Program-made: the position numbers and the translations under genes | The notes under the pieces: model-generated | Databases searched by the model: none | What the model was told of the DNA's origin: nothing | The model's input: the letters and a program-made list of their open reading frames with translations, nothing else | In this document: positions 26,745 through 35,706 of the stretch, one piece after another | Position numbering within the stretch: position 1 is the first letter of the stretch | How the letters are laid out: every line of letters starts with the position of its first letter | Source of the DNA: Paraburkholderia sp. | GTDB lineage: Bacteria; Pseudomonadota; Gammaproteobacteria; Burkholderiales; Burkholderiaceae | Direction: 5' to 3' | NCBI RefSeq assembly: GCF_028283785.1 | Contig: NZ_JAPWKB010000005.1 | Span: 434,001 to 498,000 of the forward strand | DNA: 64,000 nt

Positions 26745-27683
26745 TCAGCCGGACGTCGGTTCGCGAAATCCAAGCGCTGTCATCACCGGTTCGTCGCTGA
26801 CGCGAATCAGTTGTGAGCTGTCGTCGAGACCTTCGATCCCGAAGGTGTGCCAGCATGGAATCGCGATGACATCGCCACGGACGAGATCGACCACGCCGAG
26901 TTGTTCGACAGTCACGCGCACGCTGCCGCGCGTCACCGCGTAGAGGTTGTTGTCGATCCGCTTGCCATGCGACTGCGTCTGTCCACGTTCGATGCCGATC
27001 GCTTGCAGTCCGATCGTCTTGAGTCCGCCCGGGGCGATATCCACGGTGCCCGTCTTGCGCGTGTCGCGGTCGAGATCGACGCCTTTATGCCGCAATGGCG
27101 AATCCGGCTCGTGAGCGACCACGGGCTCATCGCGTCGCGGATGGTCCTCGAAGAACATGCATTCAAGGTTTTGCACGAGCGGCACATCGAGGAAGTCGAT
27201 CCAGAAAGCGGGCTCGTCCCCGAAATTGCTGTGCCCGTGCCAATGCCACGACGGCGTCAACACCACGTCTCCCGGTGCGACGTCGACCTTCACGCCGTTC
27301 ACGATCGTGAACGTATCCGTGCCTGCGTCGAGAATCAGCCTCAATGCATTCGGCGAGTGGCGGTGCGAGCGTGCCGTCTCGCCGGGAAGCACCAGTTGAT
27401 ACGCTGCGACCAGGTTGCGGCAGGTCGGATAGATGTTGTCGGCGATCGGATTTACCATGATCAGGTTCCGGCGCTCGGCGAGTTCCGGCGAAACGAACGC
27501 ACAGGCGTCGTCGAGCGCGGCGCGTGCATCGGCGTAGCGCCAGACTGCGGGAACGAACCTGGAGCGCGGCGCCGGCCACATCTGCGGCACTTTCTTCGCC
27601 CAACCCGGCGACAGTGCGCGGGCCTGGAGCGAGTCGAAAAAGCCTTCCGGGGCCACCGGATTAGGTGTAACGGTTTCAGACAT
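26745..27683 (-). CDS. Gentisate 1,2-dioxygenase-like bicupin
   Basis: About 312 residues with two cupin domains. The first holds candidate Fe(II) ligands in SHRHSPNALR (His-x-His near 107-109) and SWHWHGHSN (His near 147-151). The second is AVTRGSVRVTVEQLGVVDLV then IPCWHTFGI. Gentisate dioxygenases open gentisate to maleylpyruvate, but are usually about 340-350 residues, so this one is short and could act on a related diol such as 1-hydroxy-2-naphthoate or salicylate. I chose ATG 27683, spaced well from AGAGGA. The neighbouring fumarylacetoacetase-fold and FAD monooxygenase genes support a gentisate-type ring-cleavage step. Confidence 0.82.
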   Translation of the reverse strand: MSETVTPNPVAPEGFFDSLQARALSPGWAKKVPQMWPAPRSRFVPAVWRYADARAALDDACAFVSPELAERRNLIMVNPIADNIYPTCRNLVAAYQLVLPGETARSHRHSPNALRLILDAGTDTFTIVNGVKVDVAPGDVVLTPSWHWHGHSNFGDEPAFWIDFLDVPLVQNLECMFFEDHPRRDEPVVAHEPDSPLRHKGVDLDRDTRKTGTVDIAPGGLKTIGLQAIGIERGQTQSHGKRIDNNLYAVTRGSVRVTVEQLGVVDLVRGDVIAIPCWHTFGIEGLDDSSQLIRVSDEPVMTALGFREPTSG

Positions 27684-27763
27684 CACAGTCCTCTACTAAT
27701 GTGTCGTCGTGAGTCGGCCGCCTGCGAGACGGCATGACCTGGCGAGAGCAGCGTCTAGCGGGG

Positions 27764-28666
27764 TCAAACGGCAAGGCCCACTTTCTCGTTGTCCCACACG
27801 GCGTGATCGCCAACCGTCCCTCGCCTGACCGGCAAGCGCATCGATCCCACGCCGTCGATCTCGATCTCGATGACATCGCCGTCTTCGACCGGCCCGACAC
27901 CCGCCGGCGTGCCGCTCGCGATGATGTCGCCGGGTTCGAGGGTCATCACCGCAGAGGACATCGCGATCATGTCGGGGATATTCACGATCAGATTGCGCGT
28001 GGATGCCGATTGCCGTTCCTCGCCGTTGACCCGAAGACGCATTTCGATGTTGTCGAAATCCGCGATCTCATCGGCTGTGGTGATCCACGGACCGGTTGGG
28101 CAAAAGGTGTCGTACGATTTGCGCATCACGCGCTCTTCCTTGCCGCGCACCACCATATCGAGCAGGCAGGTGAAGCCGAAAACGTACGAACGGCTATCGG
28201 CGTGCGACACGCCCCTGCCGCGCTTGCCGATGATGATGCCGAGCTCGCACTCGTGATGAATCTCGCGACCTGCCAGCGGCGGCAACACGATTGCGTCGGC
28301 GGGACCACTCAGGCTCGAATTCGCCTTGAGGAAAAATCCCTGTCCGCTTGCCTTGAACGATGAAATCACGCCCGTTCCGACGCCTTTCATTTCATCGATG
28401 TGCGCGTGGTAGTTCGCCGGAAACGCGATCACCTTGTTGGGCCATTGAACCGGCGCCTCGAGGCGCACCTCGCTCAATGCGAGGCCTGTTCCCGATCGAA
28501 CGGCATCCAGCAACGCGGGGCGCAACGTTTCCCATTGCGCGATGGCACGCACCATGCCGACCGGCGGCCATGTGCCGGGCACCACGCCGGCGACGTCACT
28601 GACATCGAATACATGACCTTCGTGCACCACACCGATGCGGCCGTTATCGAAAGATACGAGTCTCAT
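27764..28666 (-). CDS. Fumarylacetoacetase-family hydrolase (fumarylpyruvate-type)
   Basis: 300 residues with the FAH fold. The metal site shows as HHECELGIIIGKRGRGVSHAD (ExE) and the later signature TLEPGDIIASGTPAGVG with DGDVIEIEIDGVG. Family members hydrolyse the C-C bond of fumaryl- or maleylpyruvate, acylpyruvates or 2-hydroxy-hepta-2,4-dienedioates. Overlap by four bases with the monooxygenase gene and proximity to the bicupin gene point to the third step of a gentisate-like route, giving pyruvate plus fumarate or maleate. No maleylpyruvate isomerase gene is seen nearby. Confidence 0.9.
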   Translation of the reverse strand: MRLVSFDNGRIGVVHEGHVFDVSDVAGVVPGTWPPVGMVRAIAQWETLRPALLDAVRSGTGLALSEVRLEAPVQWPNKVIAFPANYHAHIDEMKGVGTGVISSFKASGQGFFLKANSSLSGPADAIVLPPLAGREIHHECELGIIIGKRGRGVSHADSRSYVFGFTCLLDMVVRGKEERVMRKSYDTFCPTGPWITTADEIADFDNIEMRLRVNGEERQSASTRNLIVNIPDMIAMSSAVMTLEPGDIIASGTPAGVGPVEDGDVIEIEIDGVGSMRLPVRRGTVGDHAVWDNEKVGLAV

Positions 28667-30342
28667 CGCACGGCCACCTCTTCGACGTCACGCGTGGTTA
28701 CACCGAGCGGTTGCACGCCTCGCGCGATGTCGATCAGTGCATCCGCGTCGTCCGGTGCGCTGTTCGCACGCCAGGTGACGTGCCCGTCCGGACGCACGAG
28801 TACCAGCGCACACTCATACAACGCGCGAGCCTGCGCGTTGTCGACATCCACGACGCGAAGCGGTACGCGGGCCTGTCTAGCCGCCGCCGTCAGCGCATCG
28901 ACCGGAATCGACCGATCGAAGCGCATCAATACGAACTCGCGTCCCAGCAGATCCAGCGTCGATTGATCCGGTGCCAGCCAGACATGCGGTGCGCGATGTC
29001 CGGGCCGCGCCGTCTGTACGTAGGTGCTGACGGTGTCTTCCGGTTCGGGCGTGCCGTCTGGCACGACGATCGACGAGCCTTCGTAGCGAAAGCCGAGATG
29101 AATGCCGATCGTGTACCACTCGCGCTTCATCATCTGCGTGTACGCATCGCCGAACACCTTTCGCGCCTGGTCGCCCTGCGGTCCCGTTTCGAACACAGCC
29201 GGCGTCAGCGTCTGGCGTGGGGTCAGCATCAGCTTCAGGTTGCTGGTCGCCTCGTTGACGTTGCGAATCGCGACCGGACGTCGTTCGAATTCATAGGTGT
29301 CGAGCAGATGCGCACCGCCCCAACCCTCGACCATTGCCTGCAATTTCCAGCCGAGATCGACCGCGTCCTGCACGCCCATGTTCATCCCGAAGCCGCCGGT
29401 CGGTGACGTGAGGTGAGCCGCGTCGCCGGCGATCTTGACCCGCTGTGTACCGTAGTTGTCGGCCACCAGCTGGCGGCGAATCCACGGCATCACGGAGATG
29501 ATGCGGAACTCGACATCGTCGCGTCCAACTGCACGCCGGAACGCTGCCGCGACATCGTCTTCCGTCAGCGTTCGCATGGTGCCGTCACCGACGATCGAAA
29601 AGCGCCACCAGTTGGCCCCGTTGATCGCCACGACGGTGCTCCAGGTGCCTTCAGGCCCAATGAAGATATAGCGATAGCCGGGCTTTTTGTCGTGCAGCTT
29701 CTCGAGACCTTCGCACTCGATGATCGCGTTCGTCGTGTACGTGAGCGCCGGCGTGCCCGTCATCTTGATACCGAGCGCTTCCTTCACGCGGCTTGCGCCG
29801 CCGTCGCAACCCACCACGTACTGGCATTCGATCGTGCTTTCTTCGCCCGTGACGAGGTCGCGTACCGTGACGGTGACGCCATCGCTGCGCTCCGTGTGCG
29901 ACACGTACTCGGTGCTATACCGGATCTGCACATTGCCCGTCTTCGCGGCGAAACGCGTGAGCACGGGATCGAAAAAGTTTTGTGGGCAACGCTCGCGCTT
30001 TTGCGGACTTTGCTCCGGCTTCGGCTCGTCACGTACCGTCGGGAACGACTCGCGCCCAAATTCGTAACCGCCATGCAGTTGGGACACCCATGCATAGTCC
30101 TGTGAGTAGTCGCGGTTATAGCCGGCGTTTTCGACGTCGTCGACGATGCCCCAGCGGCGGCAGAACTCCATCGTGCGAATACCGACCATGTCCATCTTCG
30201 GCTGGAAAACCTGCCCGTCACCGCGTTCGATCAATACACACTGCACGCCCCGCCAACCGAGATCGCCGGCCAGCGCCAATCCAACCGGCCCCGCTCCCAC
30301 GATCACCACAGGGGTGCGCCCCATCTCGCTGTTTTGCGCCAT
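28663..30342 (-). CDS. FAD-dependent aromatic monooxygenase (MhpA-like)
   Basis: About 559 residues from ATG 30342, with GGAG at a suitable distance upstream. The class A flavoprotein hydroxylase motifs are present: VVIVGAGPVGLALAGDLG (FAD), VVGCDGGASRVKEALG (the DG motif), and IAGDAAHLTSPTGGFGMNMG (the GD motif). A C-terminal thioredoxin-like region is typical of MhpA/PheA-type enzymes of this size. It uses NAD(P)H to insert a ring hydroxyl and would supply the substrate of the neighbouring ring-cleavage dioxygenase. It is the first gene of the minus-strand cluster and diverges from an MFS transporter gene. Confidence 0.92.
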   Translation of the reverse strand: MAQNSEMGRTPVVIVGAGPVGLALAGDLGWRGVQCVLIERGDGQVFQPKMDMVGIRTMEFCRRWGIVDDVENAGYNRDYSQDYAWVSQLHGGYEFGRESFPTVRDEPKPEQSPQKRERCPQNFFDPVLTRFAAKTGNVQIRYSTEYVSHTERSDGVTVTVRDLVTGEESTIECQYVVGCDGGASRVKEALGIKMTGTPALTYTTNAIIECEGLEKLHDKKPGYRYIFIGPEGTWSTVVAINGANWWRFSIVGDGTMRTLTEDDVAAAFRRAVGRDDVEFRIISVMPWIRRQLVADNYGTQRVKIAGDAAHLTSPTGGFGMNMGVQDAVDLGWKLQAMVEGWGGAHLLDTYEFERRPVAIRNVNEATSNLKLMLTPRQTLTPAVFETGPQGDQARKVFGDAYTQMMKREWYTIGIHLGFRYEGSSIVVPDGTPEPEDTVSTYVQTARPGHRAPHVWLAPDQSTLDLLGREFVLMRFDRSIPVDALTAAARQARVPLRVVDVDNAQARALYECALVLVRPDGHVTWRANSAPDDADALIDIARGVQPLGVTTRDVEEVAVR

Positions 30343-30635
30343 AGTCGAAAGCTCCATCATCGTTTTGCGTGTTGGCTTGACTGTGCGTCGCGCCTGTCAA
30401 AGTGAACTCAAGGTCCTGCAATGTGAAATCAATGTAACCGGCGGATGTTTAGTTAGGCCAATACTGTTTCCGAAGGGATTAAGAGGATTTCCCTATGACC
30501 TGATGCAAGGTTCTTCGTCTGGGTAGATCGGAAAATCGTATTGGTGCGAGCGGTTCGCGCGTGACTATCCTGTGGACCAGCCTCGACTCGTCGCAAGCCG
30601 TGGCCCGACAAGGAAAAATCCAAGGAGACGCGAAT

Positions 30636-32300
30636 ATGCATACGAATCATGAAAGGCCCTGGTACCGCTGGTACGTGCTGTTTATCCTGACCGTGATCTA
30701 TGCGTTCAGTTACGTCGACCGTCAGATCGTCACGATCCTTGCGCCTTATCTAAAGCGGGACATGGGCATCTCCGATGCACAACTGGGCCTGTTGTACGGC
30801 ACGTCGTTCGCACTGTTTTATTGCGTATTCGGCATTCCGCTCGCGCGTCTCGCGGACGGCTGGAGCCGGGTCCGTACGCTGGCGCTGGGACTGTCGTTCT
30901 GGTCGCTGATGACGGCAATGTCGGGCCTGTCGCGGAATTTCGCGGAGCTCGGCACGGCGCGTATCGGGGTGGGCGTCGGCGAAGCCAGCGCGACACCCGC
31001 CGCCGTGTCGCTGCTCGGCGACTATTTCGAGCGGGCAAAGCGCGGTACGGTGCTGGCGCTGTATTCGGTGGGCGTCTACGTCGGCGCGGGAGCGTCGCTT
31101 GCGATTGGCGGATCGATTGTCGCCGCCTGGGAGCACGCGTACGGTAAGGGCGGCCAGGCTGCGCCGCTCGGCTTGTCGGGGTGGCAGGCTTCGTTTATCT
31201 GCGTGGGCGTACCCGGTCTGATCTTCGCGTTGATTGTCCTCTTGACGATTCGCGAGCCCGCGCGGGGCCGTCTCGATGCGGTCGCACCCAGGAAAGACCC
31301 TCACCCGTTTGCGCACGCTATCCGCGACCTGGGCGCGATGGTTCCACCGTGGAGCTGGCTGACCCTGCGTTCACTCGGCGCACCGCGTCGTGAGTACCTG
31401 CGCAATGCCGTCTATCTTCTGATCGCGGTCTGCGTCGTCGTATTCGCCACATCGGCAACCAATCACATGCTTTCCGCCAGTCGTAACGCACGAATCGGAA
31501 CGCTGTTCGGCATGCCTGTGACAAGCAATCTGATTCAGTGGCTCGCGATTGCTATTGCGGTCTATGTCTGTTCGAACTGGTACCAGGCGACGCGACTCGG
31601 CGATGCTACCGCTCATCGCCTGATCACCGGATCGAAGACTTTTTTTGCGCTGACGGTCTCGGGGGCTTTTCTTGCCTTCGCGATGAACGCGGTGAACGGA
31701 TTCGTGTTCGTCTATGCAAGCCGTGAACTGGGGCTGACCGCCCAGGCGGGCTTGCATCTCGGCATCATCGCGATCATTGCGGGCGGGATTGGAATTAGCG
31801 TCAGCGGCTACCTGTCTGATCGCGCGCGCCGCAGACATCCGCTTGGACGGCTTTACTTCGTCTGTTTCACGGCAACCATGTTCACTGCCGCCAGCGTGAT
31901 TCAGTATCTGACGCGCGATATCACTATTTTCTATTGCGCCTACGCGGTCGCGACCTTCTTCGTGCCGATGTGGTTTGGCCCACTGCAAGCCACCACTCAG
32001 GATCTGGTGATTCCGCGACTGCGCGGTACGGCATTCGCAGCATTTTCGCTAGGAGCGAACATTTTCGGACTGGGTCTGGGACCGTATAGCGTTGGCTTGA
32101 TCAGTGATGCGACCGGCGATCTACGTCTGGCAATCCTGTGTGCACTGGCTGTTTTGCCGGTGTCGGTCGGCTCGCTCGTGTTGGCCAGTCGAACGCTAAC
32201 CGCCAGCGAAGCAATCGCGCGCACAGAGCTCGAGCGGTTCAATGCTCAGGCCAGTGAAGATGAAATCGAGCTGTCGTTGGGTCGACAGTTGACGCACTAA
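30636..32300 (+). CDS. MFS transporter, spinster-like, enlarged
   Basis: About 554 residues from ATG 30636, preceded by AAGGAGACGCGAAT. It starts with YVLFILTVIYAFSYVDRQIV and shows GIPLARLADGWSRVRTLALG and GVGVGEASATPAAVSLLGDY, hallmarks of spinster-type MFS proteins. Most such proteins are about 420-460 residues. The excess lies in the middle, where YLRNAVYLLIAVCVVVFATS and NLIQWLAIAIAVYVCSNWY add two probable membrane segments between the two six-helix halves. It diverges from the catabolic cluster and is probably the importer of its substrate. Confidence 0.9.
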   Translation: MHTNHERPWYRWYVLFILTVIYAFSYVDRQIVTILAPYLKRDMGISDAQLGLLYGTSFALFYCVFGIPLARLADGWSRVRTLALGLSFWSLMTAMSGLSRNFAELGTARIGVGVGEASATPAAVSLLGDYFERAKRGTVLALYSVGVYVGAGASLAIGGSIVAAWEHAYGKGGQAAPLGLSGWQASFICVGVPGLIFALIVLLTIREPARGRLDAVAPRKDPHPFAHAIRDLGAMVPPWSWLTLRSLGAPRREYLRNAVYLLIAVCVVVFATSATNHMLSASRNARIGTLFGMPVTSNLIQWLAIAIAVYVCSNWYQATRLGDATAHRLITGSKTFFALTVSGAFLAFAMNAVNGFVFVYASRELGLTAQAGLHLGIIAIIAGGIGISVSGYLSDRARRRHPLGRLYFVCFTATMFTAASVIQYLTRDITIFYCAYAVATFFVPMWFGPLQATTQDLVIPRLRGTAFAAFSLGANIFGLGLGPYSVGLISDATGDLRLAILCALAVLPVSVGSLVLASRTLTASEAIARTELERFNAQASEDEIELSLGRQLTH

Positions 32301-33039
32301 GTCCGACTGGAAGATCAGTGGTCTATTTTGGCAGCGCGGAGGAACTCCGTAGGTTCCCCCGCCATTATCAGCGACGTAGCAAACTCTCAGTTACGCCGCT
32401 ACTTGAATCGCTTGGCTACCAGGTCGACAAGCGACTGTTTCGGCTAGGTTGCGAGAAACCACTGAACGCGTCGTGTTCCACGTGATGTCCATTGTTATAA
32501 GTTTCCACGAAGGGCTGATTCGTCCGCATCATTTAGCACGGGGCAACTCAAGCAGTACAGCAAGCAGCGACTGTCGATGAGCCAAGTCTGAGTCGTGTTA
32601 TGCGGGTCAATCCCAAGGTTTTGCCAGAGATGCCCAAACAACATTGAATCGATCGTCCCGTCTGTATTTTCCGATGTTGCTCAAGAAAACAGAGACAGTT
32701 ATCCGAGCCCTCTCGTATCCAAGCGGTGGTAATCGACAGGTCGTTCCAGAATCCCGCGCTCACACCACTGCGACCTTAAGCAAATCTGCACACACCGGGT
32801 TGCACCAATAAACTTCGACACAAACCGCACTATCCAAATGACTATCGCTATCTTAATTTCTCTGTTTTTTCGGAAAATTCGTTGTCCAGCAAATATGCCG
32901 CGAAAGGCTGCTTCTTCATTATTCCGGCGACGAGGTGCGACCCGCAAGCCTTTCCCGATCCCGATGAACTCGCCGCGTTGTGGGCATGAGAGACGGGGCA
33001 GCTTGTCCAATGAGCGGTGTCATACTGGTCGTTCGCACG

Positions 33040-33304
33040 CGGTCAGCGACGGGGAATGGGCGCTAGTTCGTACGGTCGCGGAGTGCCTCGAATGTCGAAT
33101 GATCGGGCCGCACTGGCAGCACAACGACAGAGGTTCTGTCCTCGATTTTTCCTACGCTACGCTACCGGCCTGCGCGCAAGCGACCTGATCGGTATTGCCC
33201 CGATAGCGGAAGCACTTATCAAGACGCTCGCTGGTAAGGCGCGTACTGGACGGCTGGATGAAATGAAAGCGCTAGCGCTATTGCGCCAGATCGTGTCGCT
33301 CTGA
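33040..33304 (+). pseudogene. Tyrosine-recombinase/integrase remnant
   Basis: One plus frame reads RGSVLDFSYAT and the next reads LRYATGLRASDLIGI at the same place. Joined by a one-base shift these reproduce the box I region of tyrosine recombinases (VLDFxYATGLRASELVG), which contains the first catalytic Arg. The rest of the frame to 33304 (ALIKTLAGKARTGRLDEMKA) is not recognisable. No complete core domain survives. The identification rests on about 20 residues, so it is tentative. Confidence 0.4.
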
Positions 33305-33900
33305 GCGAGTCGTCAATTCAAGGGACGTGTGCAGCGAGCAGGTGACCTGCGGAGGGAAACTCGTTCTACGCGCGCCAAGTGATTGGCCTCCCCTCAGACA
33401 ACGAGCAGAGCTTTTGTGCCGCGCCGCCATCGCTTGACAGATATTCAGCCTGAACGTTTGCTTGCCGCCCAGTTCATCGGCCGCTGTGCGTTCCCCTGAG
33501 TAAGCAGTATCAGACAAAATTCAGCCAGTTTCAGTCATTGGCCGAAGCGCGCTCGCGGACATTCGAACGACCCGAGACATGCATATGTGGGGCCGCTCGA
33601 TATCGGTCTTGGCGGGCAATCAATAATCAGTTGATCCCGTCAGCCACCGGGTTTTTTTCATCCGGAAGCGGGACCTCGAGGCTAGAAAACTTCGGATAGG
33701 AACCGAACCAACGCAGTCCTCGAGCTTCCCCCTTGCGGTAACTCGAGTACTTCGCCGCTGGCAAGGGCGCAACTGAAACGTCGAGCCAGTCGCAGCATAT
33801 TCCATGTTATTTTCGCTTCCGCATAGCGCATGGTCCGAATGGCCGTCCCGAGAACCGACATCGGAAGGCCACTCGATGACCTCGCATCCCAAGAGGACAG

Positions 33901-34185
33901 ATGCGTTTTCAGGGGCTGGCGGTAGTACTCGGCAAGAAGCGATGGCCAGAACTAAATCGTGCGCCGGACCATTCATCCGGTCGACGCGCAGCACTTTCAG
34001 CTACGGGCCACGGCGACAGGCGAGCGGAAACGCGCAGCCGGCGACGAGTTGGGGGTTCGCTGGAAACCGAAATGCCTTCGATGCTCTCAGCAAAGGAACG
34101 CGACGAACTCAATCACATCGTCGACACGCTCGTTGCAGGGTTTCATCAATCCGCCTGCGGCGATGACGCGAAACCGTCGGTCTGA
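33901..34185 (+). pseudogene. MarR-family regulator remnant, frameshifted
   Basis: Successive frames give FQGLAVVLGKKR (helix-turn-helix like), then RRTIHPVDAQHFQLRATATG (the wing, normally RRxxHPxDARxxxLxxTxxG), then MLSAKERDELNHIVDTLVAG (the C-terminal dimer helix), ending at a TGA at 34183-34185. The three pieces are in the right order for a MarR protein but in different frames and with an internal stop near 33953. The gene has therefore decayed. Its former target is unknown. Confidence 0.5.
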
Positions 34186-34252
34186 TATAAAACCATCTGA
34201 ACACCGAGGCGCCCTTCGTTGAGCGTCTCCACTATTGTCATCACTGACGCAC

Positions 34253-34299
34253 TTAAACACAAAATCCGCCGTCGATCGTTTCCCCGATCTCGGCGGATC
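34253..34299 (-). terminator. Rho-independent terminator for the porin gene
   Basis: On the minus strand an ATCCGCCG...CGGCGGAT stem, extended by GATCG/CGATC pairing with one mismatch (34264-34298), is followed by TTTTGTGTTT. It lies about 80 bp downstream of the porin stop in the porin direction. Confidence 0.7.
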
Positions 34300-34341
34300 C
34301 ATGCCAACGCCAACGGCAAGGCTCCTCCCGCGTGGACGGGA

Positions 34342-34366
34342 CCGACGAAGTTCAGAACTTCGTCGG
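34342..34366 (-). terminator. Perfect 11-bp hairpin behind the porin gene
   Basis: CCGACGAAGTT and AACTTCGTCGG enclose a 3-base loop just past the porin stop codon. No U-tract follows, so it may protect the 3' end of the mRNA or act with the stronger terminator further down. Confidence 0.5.
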
Positions 34367-34376
34367 CGCCGCCTCT

Positions 34377-35480
34377 TTAGAACTTGTGTCGAATGCCGAC
34401 CCGGACTAACGATTGGCGATTGGTGGACGAAGCAGAAGTAACATAGTCCATCTGCGCATGAGTCCCGCTACTGCCGGTCAGACACGCGGCCATTGCATAG
34501 ACGTCAGTGCGCTTCGACAGAAAGTAGTCGACCATCAGGTTGGCCTGCTGGTAGCGGGGCTTGTTCCCGCTCGCGTGTTCGCGTACGTCGCTGAGCGTAT
34601 AGCCTCCACCCACCTGCAACGCGGCCGAGATGTTATATCCGAGCCATGCTTCATAGTTGTTGAAGTCGACATTGGCACTGTCGAGTCCCGAGTGAAACAC
34701 GGTTCGGGTGGCGTTCAGGCCGAATTTAAATGCACCGATCACGTAACTCGCACCCAGACCATAAATATCCTCGCTCGTGGCGCTTGGCAGATAGTGCGTA
34801 TACAGCGTGTTCTTCGACAACGAATCGAACACAGCCGCGTAGGGGCTATTGATGTGTGTATAAGCAGCCGCTGCATACAGCGGGCCACTTTTGTAGTTTG
34901 CGCCCACACTGATCACACCGTTCTTGCCGAATGAGCCGGCCTGTCCGCCGAACGAATACATCGCGCCCAAGTGAAGTCCGCCGAAATCCGGACTCTGGTA
35001 TTTGGCGGAGTTGTTCACGCGAAAGGTACCGTTCAGATTATCGACGTCGCCAGCGTGCGCAAAATAAATGCCCCACTGCCCCTGCGCGCTGAGCGGCGAC
35101 ATGTAGTCGGTCATGAACTCGTATTGCCGCCCGAGCGTAAACGTACCGAAGCGTGAATCAATGCCAACATACGCGTTGCGACCGAACAGACGGCTATTCT
35201 GGCCGAGATTTCCGGTCGACGGATCGAAGCCGTTTTCCAGCACGAAGATCGCACGTAGGCTATCGCCCAGATCTTCCGCGCCGCGCAAACCCCAGCGTGA
35301 TCCTTGGGTCACGCCACTTTGCATCTGCAGGTTGTGCCCTCCGCCCTGATTGGTCGTATAAGTGAGACCCTCTTCAACGATCCCGTACAGCGTAACGCTG
35401 CTCTGTCCAAATGCATGGGTCGTCGCGGTTGCGCCGGAAACAGCCATGATGGCTGCGGCGAACGTCTTTCTTTTTTTCAT
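34377..35480 (-). CDS. Gram-negative porin (OmpC-like, Burkholderia type)
   Basis: 367 residues with a signal peptide (MKKRKTFAAAIMAVSGATAT, cleavage probably after AFG) and then QSSVTLYGIVEEGLTYTTNQ, the standard first strand of Burkholderiaceae general porins. Sixteen-strand beta-barrel features follow, including FGRNAYVGIDSRFGTFTLGR, and the chain ends VRVGIRHKF with the terminal Phe. It forms a trimeric outer-membrane channel. AGGAAAACGG precedes the start. Position beside the LysR and 3-hydroxyanthranilate genes suggests it serves solute entry for that pathway. Confidence 0.95.
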   Translation of the reverse strand: MKKRKTFAAAIMAVSGATATTHAFGQSSVTLYGIVEEGLTYTTNQGGGHNLQMQSGVTQGSRWGLRGAEDLGDSLRAIFVLENGFDPSTGNLGQNSRLFGRNAYVGIDSRFGTFTLGRQYEFMTDYMSPLSAQGQWGIYFAHAGDVDNLNGTFRVNNSAKYQSPDFGGLHLGAMYSFGGQAGSFGKNGVISVGANYKSGPLYAAAAYTHINSPYAAVFDSLSKNTLYTHYLPSATSEDIYGLGASYVIGAFKFGLNATRTVFHSGLDSANVDFNNYEAWLGYNISAALQVGGGYTLSDVREHASGNKPRYQQANLMVDYFLSKRTDVYAMAACLTGSSGTHAQMDYVTSASSTNRQSLVRVGIRHKF

Positions 35481-35706
35481 CCGTTTTCCTGATTATGGTC
35501 TGCTCGCGTGAGCGTAACGACTGGCAATGTCGTGGTGGCTTACCTGTCTGCTGGCACAGTCAGGGCGTAAAGCAGAGTCAATCTAGAAGGACCGGCGCGG
35601 AAAGAATAATGAAAAAAACCGCTTCTGTTAGTCAGAACGGTAATATCTGCGGCGGTCCACGCATCGGCATTGGCGCCACGATCACGAATACTGGAGATGA
35701 ACGATC

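Larger units (their letters stand above)
32301..34376. other. Gene-poor decayed region
   Basis: About 2 kb without an intact gene. Short reading frames here have no family pattern except the integrase remnant and MarR remnant listed separately. The stretch 32330-32500 has semi-coding character in one plus frame but no recognisable family. It separates the MFS gene from the porin terminator and appears to be degenerated accessory DNA. Confidence 0.55.

Noticed and set aside
32337..32363. GC-rich stem behind the MFS gene as a terminator
   Set aside because: The stem has two mismatches and no T-tract, so I did not list it.
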